Shown: positions 19,910-28,597 of the stretch, one piece after another | Layout: each line of letters begins with the position of its first letter | Position numbering within the stretch: position 1 is the first letter of the stretch | From: a virus | Reading direction: 5' to 3' (one strand) | Virus record (IMG/VR): IMGVR_UViG_3300017605_000446 | Coordinates: 1 to 43,026 of that record | DNA: 43,026 nucleotides | The notes under the pieces: model-generated | Seen by the model: only the letters and a program-made list of their open reading frames with translations | Database searches by the model: none | Told to the model about the DNA's origin: nothing | Position numbers and translations under genes: made by a program

Positions 19910-19954
19910 TGGTGCTGGTGGAAGGATTTGAACCTTCACTATGCCGATTTTAAG
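19910..19954 (-). other. attP: attP core: 3' half of a tRNA gene
   Basis: On the minus strand: CTTAAAA (anticodon-loop-like), TCGGC, ATAGT, then a T-arm GAAGG-TTCAAAT-CCTTC, an acceptor strand CACCAGC, A and CCA. There is no matching 5' half, so this is not a tRNA gene but a copy of the host tRNA 3' end that restores the gene on integration. It lies 63 nt before the gene preceding the integrase. The anticodon loop reads UAA (Leu), but the variable region looks short for Leu, so the identity is open. The rest of 19848-20138 has no gene. Confidence 0.85.
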
Positions 19955-20103
19955 CCTATCCAGTGCCTGCAACGTGGCGAAACAAAGCGGTTAGAGTCGA
20001 AACGGGCCGGTCGATGGCTGGCCACAGGTCACGAAATGACTTGCAAGGGGACGATTGGACATAGAATTAGCCATAGTGGGTGCGCCGTGAGGGTCGGCGC
20101 ATC

Positions 20104-20132
20104 TTCCGGACTGATCCCGCGGGGCGCATGTT
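20104..20132 (+). promoter_or_regulatory. candidate promoter D (CATGTTG family), near-leaderless
   Basis: GGGCGCATGTTG (20122-20133) has the same 12 nt as sites A-C but points rightward. -10 CATGTT 20127-20132; the -35 (TTCCGG 20104-20109, 17 nt spacer) is poor. The ATG at 20139 is 6 nt after the -10. It would drive the two secreted proteins. Confidence 0.5.
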
Positions 20133-20138
20133 GGGACC

Positions 20139-20570
20139 ATGAGGAACGCGATGACGGTGCCCGTGCTGTTCGCCCTGGCCGCCCTGATGGTATCGCCCGC
20201 GGCGGCCCAGGACGTGCCGACACAGCATGCGGTCTGCGGGCCCGGCCTCGTCCCCTGCCCAGATCGTCCGGACGCGCCCACGCGGCGCCTGGGCCCGCGG
20301 CTGGCATTCTACGGCGCGCTGGCCGTCGCCGACCTGGCCAGCACCGAGATGTTCCTGCACCGCAGGCGCGATGAGGGCAACCCGCTCATGCGCGACAGGG
20401 CCGTCCGCGTCATCAGCCGCACAGTCGCGACGGTCGGCATCGCGAAGCTGGACCAGTACCTCGAGCGCAAGGGCAAGCGCCGCGCGGCGTGGGCCGTCCG
20501 AGGCGTGCTGGCCCTCGGCACAGGCATCATCGTCGCGCGCAACATGCGCGCCCATGGGAGCATCGAATGA
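20139..20570 (+). CDS. exported/membrane protein, first gene of the plus-strand moron
   Basis: 143 aa. Signal peptide: MRNAMTVPVLFALAALMVSP then AAAQD (likely cut after AAA/AQ). The mature part has a Cys pair (CGPGLVPC) and a TM-like helix (about 54-69, LAFYGALAVADLASTEMF), a basic stretch with RRRDEGNPLMRDRAVR, and a second hydrophobic region (AAWAVRGVLALGTGIIV). ADxxST...GNP resembles a widespread exported family ('ADxxTT...E.NP') of unknown function. It is on the opposite strand to its neighbours, next to attP, with its own promoter: a typical lysogenic-conversion gene. Confidence 0.75.
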   Translation: MRNAMTVPVLFALAALMVSPAAAQDVPTQHAVCGPGLVPCPDRPDAPTRRLGPRLAFYGALAVADLASTEMFLHRRRDEGNPLMRDRAVRVISRTVATVGIAKLDQYLERKGKRRAAWAVRGVLALGTGIIVARNMRAHGSIE

Positions 20571-20887
20571 AGAAGACGACGGCCGCCCTCGCCCTGATGC
20601 TCGTCCTCGCCGCCACCAGCGCCTCGCCCCAGGCCCGGAACCCGAAGGCCAGCGGGTGCGCCTTCCAGCTCGTCGTGACGGTGCTCGACCTCCAGGACGA
20701 AGCCGGAACCGTGACCACGGAGCCGACGTACCTCGTGCGCCAGGTGCAGCCCCCAGGCTTCTTCACGGACGAGGCCGCGGCGTGGTTCAGCGCGCGGACG
20801 ATCGCAGCCGAAGGCGTGCGCGACGGCTCGACCTTCTACCCGGCGAACGTGATCCGCAAAATCTGGATGGCCCGCGCCTGCTCTTAG
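20567..20887 (+). CDS. secreted protein, second gene of the moron
   Basis: 106 aa, start MKKTTAALALMLVLAATSAS at 20567 (ATGA overlap): a textbook signal peptide cut around ASP. Mature part about 85 residues with two Cys (SGCAFQ and RACS), beta-rich middle (LVVTVLDLQDEAGTVTT), and no known domain; a disulfide is plausible. Its stop TAG overlaps the opposite gene's stop TAA, so transcription runs directly against the tail operon. Confidence 0.72.
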   Translation: MKKTTAALALMLVLAATSASPQARNPKASGCAFQLVVTVLDLQDEAGTVTTEPTYLVRQVQPPGFFTDEAAAWFSARTIAAEGVRDGSTFYPANVIRKIWMARACS

Positions 20888-22182
20888 GGCAGGAACGTCG
20901 GCAGCGGCAGCTCCGTCCAGACGAGGGTGGACCCGGTAAAGTAGGTGACGAGGGTCAGATCATAGCCCCAATCGTCCACGAGCCGCCCGTAGATGCAGAC
21001 CTCCGTGTCCGAGTCGTTGGGGATCACCACGGCCGCGTAGACGCCGCCGAGGGAACGCCTGTAGATTTCGTCTCGCGCCTGCTGGAACATCGCGAGGCTC
21101 GAGTAGCGGAAGCTGCAGCCCAGGATTCGCGTCGGGCCTGAGCTCCGCGCGTAGGCGATCCGATCCGCCGTGCTCCGGAGCTGCGGCTGCACGAACCGAT
21201 AACTGACGGGGGTATTCGGTTCCTTCGTCAGCGTGAACGTCTGGGCCAGCACCAGCTCGCCATACCAGAGCGGCTCGAATGGATTGTTAGCGTTGAACGC
21301 GCCCCGAGAGGTCGCCGGACTGGTCGTCGTGCCGCTGTACATGCGGATAGCCTGGCCGGCGCCACCGGCGGGCTCATACTGGAAAGCCCAGTATCGATCC
21401 GACTGCACCAAAGCGAACGCGGAGTAGAAGCTCGGCTGCTTCGCGCTGCCCGATGGCGTCGCTCCGCCGAGGTTGTGCCCGTGGATGCTCGCGAGGCTCA
21501 CCCCCGGCCAGATGTAGACATCGTCATAAATCGGGCCCGAGGCCGCGGCGCCGCCGCCATCGAGAATGATCCGCAGCATGATGGCGTGCTTGTCGCCGCA
21601 GGATGAGAAAGGCTCGATGGTGAAATCGGAGGCGGTGGTCACGAACGCAGTTCCGGTGATGTTCTGGAACGCCGTCTTCGTCAGCGTCCAGACGGCGGCG
21701 TTCGTGAGGTACTTTCCGTTTTGAAGGTTTTGAACATAGACGTTTGAGTTTTCGCCGACGTTCGTGCCCCTCCGCGACGACACCGTGAAGTGGCCGCCCT
21801 CGTCGGTCAGGAAAGGGGCGTCGAAGTAGATATAGTCGGTTCCGGCCGTACCGACGACGCGGCACCCGGCTGTCCCGCTGTTGAAGTTTCCGGCGCCCGT
21901 GACCCGCGTAACTGTGGGCGCGCCCTTCTTACCCCATGCCGACGTCGGCAGTGTCGTGGTCGCGTCGAAGACGGTTTCCATGTCCCCGTCCGTGATCTCG
22001 TTCAGATCGATCAGATAAGTCGCGGTTGTGGCGATCGAGCCGAACATGAAGGGCTGATCGGGATACCCGTCGTACGCGTTCGTGACCGGGAACCGGGCGT
22101 CCGCGGCAGGCGTCACAGTCGGGGCCGCCGCGCACCGCTCCAGCAGGTTGAACTTCCGGCCCGTCGCGATCTTGAATGCCAT
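20884..22182 (-). CDS. tail-tip / receptor-binding-like structural protein
   Basis: 432 aa, last gene of the tail operon. Gly, Ser, Thr and aromatic-rich beta composition throughout. Residues about 20-90 contain NAYDGYPDQPFMFGSIATTA and TYLIDL, similar to discoidin-like 'alteration of coordinates' segments in tail proteins; the middle is a jelly-roll-like region (TEPFSSCGDKH, IILDGGGAAASG). The C-terminal third (RILGCSFRYSSLAMFQQARD, VYAAVVIPNDSDT) looks like a phage tail-distal segment. Probably a tail-tip or fibre subunit. It starts 6 nt after the previous gene. Confidence 0.68.
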   Translation of the reverse strand: MAFKIATGRKFNLLERCAAAPTVTPAADARFPVTNAYDGYPDQPFMFGSIATTATYLIDLNEITDGDMETVFDATTTLPTSAWGKKGAPTVTRVTGAGNFNSGTAGCRVVGTAGTDYIYFDAPFLTDEGGHFTVSSRRGTNVGENSNVYVQNLQNGKYLTNAAVWTLTKTAFQNITGTAFVTTASDFTIEPFSSCGDKHAIMLRIILDGGGAAASGPIYDDVYIWPGVSLASIHGHNLGGATPSGSAKQPSFYSAFALVQSDRYWAFQYEPAGGAGQAIRMYSGTTTSPATSRGAFNANNPFEPLWYGELVLAQTFTLTKEPNTPVSYRFVQPQLRSTADRIAYARSSGPTRILGCSFRYSSLAMFQQARDEIYRRSLGGVYAAVVIPNDSDTEVCIYGRLVDDWGYDLTLVTYFTGSTLVWTELPLPTFLP

Positions 22183-22188
22183 GTCCCC

Positions 22189-25100
22189 TCAGCTCGGCTG
22201 GTCGTAGCCGATCTCGCCGTCCGTCAGCGTCCACGGCATAAAGCGGATGTCCCTGATTTCCCCGTTCCATTGCGAAGCTCCGGCGTTCGATCCCAGGTAG
22301 AACGTGGCGGCGGCCTCCGTTGGCGAAGCACCGAAAGTGGCATCGGTCCCCTTCGTGACGGCCCCGCCAGGCGCGCGGACAAAGATGCTGGCTGTCCCTG
22401 CAGCCAGGCCGAGATCGCCCACGCTCGATGTCCAGCGGCACCAAACCTCACGTGCCTGGCCCGGGTGCATGTTCGTGTCCGCCACGAAAGCGGTGGCCAC
22501 CCCACCGTTGCCGACGATGAGGCGCCAGCCCCAAGTACCAGTGCCACCGTCGCTATAGGTGAGGAGGAAACCGTGGGGCGCACTGTATACGATTGACCAT
22601 ACGACGAATGTCCTGACCGGCCCGGCCGGGCCCGTGCGCACGTCGAAGTTCGGAATGACAGTAGCCTTCATGGTCCCGCGCTTCACCGGCACGATCTTGA
22701 AGCCGCTGGACCCGTCGTTCGGCCAGGAGAGCACGTCGGCCGCACCCGCGAATGCGGCGCCACCGTTACTGATCTTCCGCGACGACCACCACGGCTCCGG
22801 AGATGCCGCCGCGGCCCGTTCGATCTGCATGTGACCGACGCGGTCGATTTGGTTATTGTTGGTGCTCCCCGCGATCTGCAGAAGGAAGAGACGGACCACG
22901 GAGGCCCCGGCGCCGAGTGCGATGGGCGCGCTCGGCGTGTCAGGCGAAGGCCCCCCGACCAGGGCCCGCCGCCATGCCGTCGACACCGACAGCGCGTTGT
23001 TGACGACGGCCGCGCCCCACACGTGGGTCGTGTCATTCCAAGTGAAGTTATCCACGAGCCGCTGAAGGCGCCAAAAGAGCGTCCCGCCAGTCGTGTTCTT
23101 GTAGTCGATCGAGACGCGGAGCTGGCTGTTAGCGGCAAGACTCGCGGTGTCCACCGACAGGCCCATGTTGGTCCCCTGCGCCGGGCTCGTCGCGAAAATC
23201 TTCGCACTGGTGACGGCGGCACCGTTCACGTCCTGGAAAAGGTAGTCGTCGGTCGTGAACGTCACCGTACCCTGCCCGCCGCCGCCCTGGTTGTAGAGCA
23301 CGGCGGATGAGACGCACGCCACCTCAATCACGACCTGTGTTTGAGCCGCGTTAGTCTTCGGAACCGTGTCTACCCGCCAGCCGGCGATGATCGCGTTCAC
23401 CTCCGCCACGGTCCACGCGATGCCTGTTGCCGGGCTCACCGCCCAGGTGTAGCTGTACTCGGAGAAGCCGTTCCCGGTCGTCGCCTGACCCGCTCCGTCA
23501 TAGGTGACGCCGCCGATCTTGACATGCGGGATGATGGTCGCCGCGCCCGCCCCTGTGTCTCCGGCGTCCCACTGCGTGCGGAGCTTGAGGCTCGATATGA
23601 TCGGCGTCCCGACGAGGTTCGTGAACGTGAACCGCACCCCGGCCGTAGCCGAGAGGGTGTAGTAGATGTAGCTGGCGTACCCGTCAGGCGAAAGGTTCGG
23701 ATCGTCGACGGCCTCCCACAGGCTGGCCGGGGTCGGGATCCCGAACGCCGTCACCGTGCCTGTCGAGGAATCGGTCGCATCCGGTGAGAGGAATTGCACC
23801 GACCCGCTCGACGAGGCAAACGAGGATTCCAGCAGCTCGTTCGTGATCGCGTCCTCGATCATTAGCCCGTTCTTGGTAACGGGCAACGTGCCGGCCGCCT
23901 GCTCCGCCACGTAGCCGCCGGGGTCGTCGCTCCACTTCTTCGACGCGCGCGTCATCGTCCGAGCCGTGCCGACGTCGACCACGAACAGCCCGTCCTCCGC
24001 CCCGGAGGCCACCGTCGTACGGGACCGGCCGCTGTGATGGAACGACGCCAGCGCCGGGCGCAGCGCCTCGAGACTCACGTCCACTTCGCCCGTGTCCAGA
24101 TTGATGCTCGTCTCGGTGAGCATGAAGAGCTGGCGCTCCCAGGGCTGCAGGCCCCACCCGACGCCGCCAGGGATCATGCCGCGGTCCCAGGACACGGGAC
24201 CGACCGTCAGGAGCTCGTTGTCGATCTGGTAGATCGGGCACCGGGCCTTCAGCCGTCCGATGGGGTTCCGATATCGGTTGATCCTGCGGCCGCCCACCGT
24301 GCGCGCGATGTTGTTGAACGTGTCCCCGTACGCCACGCCCCCATAGTTGGGGAGCCACGGCGCTTGCCGCGAGATGAGACCGCGATCCGTGGCACTCGCA
24401 TCCTGCGTAACATGCGTCTCGAAGTACTGCCCCTCGGCCGCGGAATAGGCGTGCTCGATGCGGAGATTCGACTGATACGCCTGGTCGTCGGGCGTCAGCG
24501 ACATGGTGTCGCCCTGACGGTGCTCGTCCCACCTGATCCAGCCCGTGGTGACGTGGATGCCGTCGTTCTGGTTTCGGTGGTCGAAGAAGGACGGGCAGAG
24601 CTTCCCCGCGTTCGTCCAGAACTGCATCGCTTCCCAAGACGACGCCCACTCGTCGAGCCACGACAGCCCCGTCTTCAGTTCTCCGATCCAGCGGGAGCCG
24701 GCATAGGAGTAAGCGTTCCCGAAGGCCAGCGCCGACGCCAGATACGTCGCGTCGATGCGGCTGTCCGTCGCTGCGTAGGCGCCCGCGCGGTAATCGCCCC
24801 ACACCCAATTGGTGAGGAAGTGCGCGTACTCGTCCGTGGGCGTGCTGATGAGCGTACCAGCGCCGGTCCCCACGTCCTCGATCCCATCGACGTCTGCCGT
24901 GATGGCCACGTCCTCGCCGGGGTCCAGCACGAAGTCGATGCACGTGTACTGGTTTCCGTTCCGCACAGGGTTCGTGATGGTGTAGTCCGTCGCCACCGTC
25001 TTGAGGACGTCGGCCGCATAGACCTTCGGCACGGCCTTGCAGAAGTGTCCGGCGAGGACGTACACGAACCCGACCCCATCGACGCGGTACGCCGGCACCA

Positions 25101-25671
25101 TCCCGCCGGGCCGGTCCCCCGCAAACCCCGTCCGCTCCTGGCGCCCGTAGATGATCGGCACCGGCTTTCCGATGTTCCTGCGGTCGATGTTGGGCCAGTC
25201 CCAGACCGTCAGGCGCCGCTTCGGGATGTCGCCATCGAGGGCGATGTCATCCTGTCGAAGGTCAAGACGCCACGTCTCCGGGCCCTGCTCGTAGGCGTAG
25301 ACCTTGCCCGTGAAGTAGGTGAAGAAGGTCGTCGCCGCCAGGCCCGCACTCTCGTGTACCGCGATCTTGATTCGCGCCGTCTGTCGCAGGATGTAGGGCG
25401 CCTTGCGCGTGACGGCGCGGTCCCGGTCGTCGAGCGTGATCGATGCCGTGGGGGCCACAAGCGACCCCTCCCGGCCCGAGACGCTGCGCCCGATGCTGCC
25501 CCACTGCTCGACTCGCCCCTCGTAGAGGCCGAGGCTCTTGCTCGCGATGGCCGCGTCCTTGCCCGTGTAGCGGAGTGTCGTCCCGTCCGAAGCGTCGATC
25601 TCGAGCAGCGGAAACCAGATCGCGTCCGGCCGCTTCAGGTACGCGAGCAGGGCAGGATCGAGTAGACCCAT
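22189..25671 (-). CDS. large tail-tip/fibre protein with C-terminal LamG-like domain
   Basis: 1160 aa, ATG 25671, 3 nt after the tape-measure stop. Residues about 1-550 have baseplate-hub style segments (LAYLKRPDAIWFPLLEIDAS, GREGSLVAPTASITLDDRDR, PETWRLDLRQDDIALDGDIP) and PVPIIYG, a motif common in distal tail proteins. About 560-900 is beta-rich carbohydrate-binding-like. Residues about 930-1160 (FKIVPVKRGTMKATVIPNFD, TWGWRLIVGN, AREVWCRWT, FYLGSNAGASQWNGEIRDIR) are a LamG/concanavalin-like sandwich with the 'F.g.i.d.r...l' ending. It probably binds the host surface. Confidence 0.8.
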   Translation of the reverse strand: MGLLDPALLAYLKRPDAIWFPLLEIDASDGTTLRYTGKDAAIASKSLGLYEGRVEQWGSIGRSVSGREGSLVAPTASITLDDRDRAVTRKAPYILRQTARIKIAVHESAGLAATTFFTYFTGKVYAYEQGPETWRLDLRQDDIALDGDIPKRRLTVWDWPNIDRRNIGKPVPIIYGRQERTGFAGDRPGGMVPAYRVDGVGFVYVLAGHFCKAVPKVYAADVLKTVATDYTITNPVRNGNQYTCIDFVLDPGEDVAITADVDGIEDVGTGAGTLISTPTDEYAHFLTNWVWGDYRAGAYAATDSRIDATYLASALAFGNAYSYAGSRWIGELKTGLSWLDEWASSWEAMQFWTNAGKLCPSFFDHRNQNDGIHVTTGWIRWDEHRQGDTMSLTPDDQAYQSNLRIEHAYSAAEGQYFETHVTQDASATDRGLISRQAPWLPNYGGVAYGDTFNNIARTVGGRRINRYRNPIGRLKARCPIYQIDNELLTVGPVSWDRGMIPGGVGWGLQPWERQLFMLTETSINLDTGEVDVSLEALRPALASFHHSGRSRTTVASGAEDGLFVVDVGTARTMTRASKKWSDDPGGYVAEQAAGTLPVTKNGLMIEDAITNELLESSFASSSGSVQFLSPDATDSSTGTVTAFGIPTPASLWEAVDDPNLSPDGYASYIYYTLSATAGVRFTFTNLVGTPIISSLKLRTQWDAGDTGAGAATIIPHVKIGGVTYDGAGQATTGNGFSEYSYTWAVSPATGIAWTVAEVNAIIAGWRVDTVPKTNAAQTQVVIEVACVSSAVLYNQGGGGQGTVTFTTDDYLFQDVNGAAVTSAKIFATSPAQGTNMGLSVDTASLAANSQLRVSIDYKNTTGGTLFWRLQRLVDNFTWNDTTHVWGAAVVNNALSVSTAWRRALVGGPSPDTPSAPIALGAGASVVRLFLLQIAGSTNNNQIDRVGHMQIERAAAASPEPWWSSRKISNGGAAFAGAADVLSWPNDGSSGFKIVPVKRGTMKATVIPNFDVRTGPAGPVRTFVVWSIVYSAPHGFLLTYSDGGTGTWGWRLIVGNGGVATAFVADTNMHPGQAREVWCRWTSSVGDLGLAAGTASIFVRAPGGAVTKGTDATFGASPTEAAATFYLGSNAGASQWNGEIRDIRFMPWTLTDGEIGYDQPS

Positions 25672-25674
25672 CCG

Positions 25675-28203
25675 TCAACCCCTGACGCGCTGGGCGGTCT
25701 CGGCCCGGAAGGCTCCATCATTCCGCAGCCCAGCGAGCACGGCTTTCTTGACCGCCGCCGCCGTCGCCGCCGGGTTCGTCGAGTGACGCGCGTCGATGTT
25801 GAACACGTGGCCGCCGCCGGAGGGCCCCACCCGCGTGTTCTGATTTCGACCCCCGCCGCCACCATCGCCGCCGTCGTCCGAACCACCATCGCCTCCACCG
25901 CCGCCCCCACGGTTGAGCAGGTTGTCGGGGTCGTTCTTCCGCACGTTCACCGTTACCGTCTTGTTGGGGATGCCCAGGAGCGCGGACACCAGCTCGTCGA
26001 CCTTCGCGATGAGGTCCTTGAACATCTCGGACATCGTCTGCGCGTAGGACAGCCCGTTATATTCGGCCTCGGTGTACGCCTCGCCGTTCTCGTGGATCAA
26101 CTTCCCGTGCGTGTAGAGGTCATCGATGATCGGCTTCATCGCGGAGGGGATCTCGACACCAGCCGCCGCGTACTGATCGACCATGGCCCCGACCGCCGGG
26201 CCGACCCGGTTCAAGATGGCCTCGTGATCGATGCCGGCCGCATTCAGGAGTTGCCAGTCCTGATAGAGCTGCATCGCCTGCTCGTCCAGCTTCTGCTTCG
26301 CCATCACCGGCCCGAGCTCTTCGACGGTGAACCCGTAGCGCTCCACGGCGTCGGCCAGTTTCGTCTGAGCCTCCGTCTGCGTGTCCAGCGCCTTCTTCAC
26401 TTCATCGATCGCGGCCTTGTACTGCTGCGCGTTCTTCGGGTCGAACATCTTTCCGAAGACGACCCCGGCTTTCTGCGCCTGGGCGAGCAGCCCGTCGAGC
26501 TCCTGACGGAGCGCCCGGAGTTCCGCGTCCTGGGCCTTCTTCCCGCCGAAGTACCCGATGACGCCACCGAGGGCCGCGCCGATAATCATTCCGTAGGGTC
26601 CGAAGGCGGCACCCGCGGCGGCACCCTTCCCGGCGCCGGCCAGCGCGCCCTTGCCGGGACTCCCGGCCGCCTTGCCCGCGTTGTAGGCGTCGATGGCGCC
26701 CTCAATCGCCATCGTCAACTTCTGCCAGATACTCGCCGCCTGCAGCGCCTCGTCGTTCAGGTTCGCGAGGGCGGAGAGTCCACCTGAAGCGAAGTGCAGG
26801 AGCGCGCCGCTTGCCCCGCCAAGTTCGTCCCCAAGTTCCCCGATGGCACTCGCGAGAGCGCGCATCCCCGCCACGCGCTCGGCGACCTTCTTCGCCTCCA
26901 TCTCCTTCCAGATGGCCTCGTTCTTCTCTCCGAGCTTCTGCAGCATGTCCGCATAGGCGTACTCGCGACGCAGTTCGTCATCCAGTTCCTTCGCCTGCGC
27001 CTTGCCGCGCTTGTCGAAGAGGTTCTGGATGCCGAGCATCTGCTTATAGGCGTTATCGCGTACTCCCTCCGTGAACTTGTCGTCGGCCTCGCGCGCCTTC
27101 TCCGCCGCGTCCTGCCACGCCTTTTGGGCATCAGCCGCCGCCTTGATAGCTGGATTACCCTTACCCAGGAACGAGAGGTTCGCCGGCGGCTGCACGAGCT
27201 GCGACGAGGATGACAGACCCGAGCCCTCGGTGTTCTTCATGCCCAGCCAGGCGTTCAGGTCCTTCACGGCCTTCAATGCATCACGCAGCCCCGGCACGAG
27301 GTCGACCATGTACTTCAGCTTCGAGGCCGCCGCGCCAGCCCACGACGTCAACTGTTTGAAGCCCTCCACAGCCGACTGGCCGGTGCCGATGAGGACGTCG
27401 ACCAGCGCCGCGATGGCGCCGCGGTTCTTTATGAGCCACTGCGACAGGTCCCCCATCGCGCGCACGAGACTCTCCAGCCCCTGCAACACGGCCGGGTTCT
27501 GCAGGATGGCCGCCGCGAACTGGTTTTTGACTCCCTCCCAGGCCGCGCCCAGCTTCGTGCCCGCGTCCCCGAGCGCATCCGCGGCAGCGACGTCCTTGTC
27601 CGAGAGGACGATCCCCAGCCGCTCCGCCTCCGCGGTGGCCGCGGCGATGTCCGACTTCATCAACGGCAGCAGGGTCGCGCCCGACTTCCCGAAGGCTTCC
27701 ATCGCGGCCGCCGCCTGGCCCGCAGGGTCCTTGATCTTCATGATCTGCGTGGCGATAGCCGCAAACGCTTCGTCCGGCTTCATGGCCCGCAGCTTCGCCA
27801 CGGACAGGCCCAGCTTCCCGAACACCGCGTCCCCGTTCGCTAGGGCGCGCTCCATCTTCACGGCAGCCCCGGTGATCTCGTCCTCGGATACCCCGACGAG
27901 GGAGCCCGCATAGGCCAGCTTCTGCAGCGCCTGCGTGCTGATGGCCGTCTTCGCGGCCACGTCCGCAAGATGCCCGCCGAGGGCCACGAAGCCCTGGATG
28001 GCGGTGGAGACGGCGCTCCCCACCGACTGCAGCATCCCGATGGTGACGTCCAGCGCCTTCGTGGCGAGGCCGAAGCCGACACCGATAGCGGCCCCGGCCT
28101 TCACACCCTCGGAGCCCATCATCTTGAGCTGGCCGCCAACGTTGCCGATGACCTGGGCGGAGCCCTTGTCGTTGACCTCGAGGTCGATCCTTACAACAGC
28201 CAT
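25675..28203 (-). CDS. tail tape measure protein
   Basis: 842 aa, the longest helical protein of the tail module. N-terminal region (MAVVRIDLEVNDKGSAQVIG, VGFGLATKALDVTIGMLQSV, SAVSTAIQGFVALGGHLADV, KTAISTQALQKLAYAG) follows the TMP N-terminal domain pattern ('...tgis...L..la...g.s'). Hydrophobic Ala/Gly segments occur at about 500-530. C-terminal Gly-rich RGGGGGGDGGSDDGGDGGGG hinge. The length suggests a tail of the order of 125 nm by the usual 1.5 A per residue rule. The start overlaps the preceding stop (TGATG). Confidence 0.93.
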   Translation of the reverse strand: MAVVRIDLEVNDKGSAQVIGNVGGQLKMMGSEGVKAGAAIGVGFGLATKALDVTIGMLQSVGSAVSTAIQGFVALGGHLADVAAKTAISTQALQKLAYAGSLVGVSEDEITGAAVKMERALANGDAVFGKLGLSVAKLRAMKPDEAFAAIATQIMKIKDPAGQAAAAMEAFGKSGATLLPLMKSDIAAATAEAERLGIVLSDKDVAAADALGDAGTKLGAAWEGVKNQFAAAILQNPAVLQGLESLVRAMGDLSQWLIKNRGAIAALVDVLIGTGQSAVEGFKQLTSWAGAAASKLKYMVDLVPGLRDALKAVKDLNAWLGMKNTEGSGLSSSSQLVQPPANLSFLGKGNPAIKAAADAQKAWQDAAEKAREADDKFTEGVRDNAYKQMLGIQNLFDKRGKAQAKELDDELRREYAYADMLQKLGEKNEAIWKEMEAKKVAERVAGMRALASAIGELGDELGGASGALLHFASGGLSALANLNDEALQAASIWQKLTMAIEGAIDAYNAGKAAGSPGKGALAGAGKGAAAGAAFGPYGMIIGAALGGVIGYFGGKKAQDAELRALRQELDGLLAQAQKAGVVFGKMFDPKNAQQYKAAIDEVKKALDTQTEAQTKLADAVERYGFTVEELGPVMAKQKLDEQAMQLYQDWQLLNAAGIDHEAILNRVGPAVGAMVDQYAAAGVEIPSAMKPIIDDLYTHGKLIHENGEAYTEAEYNGLSYAQTMSEMFKDLIAKVDELVSALLGIPNKTVTVNVRKNDPDNLLNRGGGGGGDGGSDDGGDGGGGGRNQNTRVGPSGGGHVFNIDARHSTNPAATAAAVKKAVLAGLRNDGAFRAETAQRVRG

Positions 28204-28553
28204 CAGTTCACCTCGGGCCAGTAGACGGACCTGATCGCCGGGTCCGCGTGCGCCGCGAGCATCCGGTCGAATAGCCGCGCCTGCTCATCACGCGGAAGGT
28301 CCCCGAACACGAGGTCCCACCGCTTCGAGAACAGGTGCCCGTGCTCCCGTGCGCCGAGACTCGTGAGCAGTCCGAGGTCCGGAGACTCACCGTCCGGCCA
28401 CTCCCGGCGAGGGCAGGCGTAGCCGTGCGGGTTCTGTTTCCGGTACTCCTTCGGCCAAGGGTGGCACCGCTTCTCCGGACCTCCCTTGACCACGCACGCC
28501 GCGCATCTCGCATCGAGGCTCCCGTACTTCTTCCCGCTCGGCGCCTTGAGCAT
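28203..28553 (-). CDS. tail assembly protein, possible frameshift partner of the chaperone
   Basis: 116 aa from ATG 28553 (MLKAPSGKKYGSLDARCAAC). The same frame is open upstream to 28760, overlapping the last 160 nt of the preceding gene in the -1 frame: the classic G/GT tail-chaperone arrangement just before a tape measure gene. It contains CAACVVKGGPEKRCHPWPKE and YACPRREWPDG, a Cys/His set that could bind metal. Either it is translated independently (GAGGGG before the ATG) or reached by a -1 slip. Confidence 0.66.
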   Translation of the reverse strand: MLKAPSGKKYGSLDARCAACVVKGGPEKRCHPWPKEYRKQNPHGYACPRREWPDGESPDLGLLTSLGAREHGHLFSKRWDLVFGDLPRDEQARLFDRMLAAHADPAIRSVYWPEVN

Positions 28554-28597
28554 CCCCTCGCCACGCTCCCCTCGGAACTCATCCGAGAGGCGGAACC

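Noticed and set aside
19910-19990. A functional tRNA gene at the attP region
   Set aside because: The 5' half (acceptor strand, D-arm) is absent; the sequence upstream does not pair, so it is only a 3' tRNA fragment.
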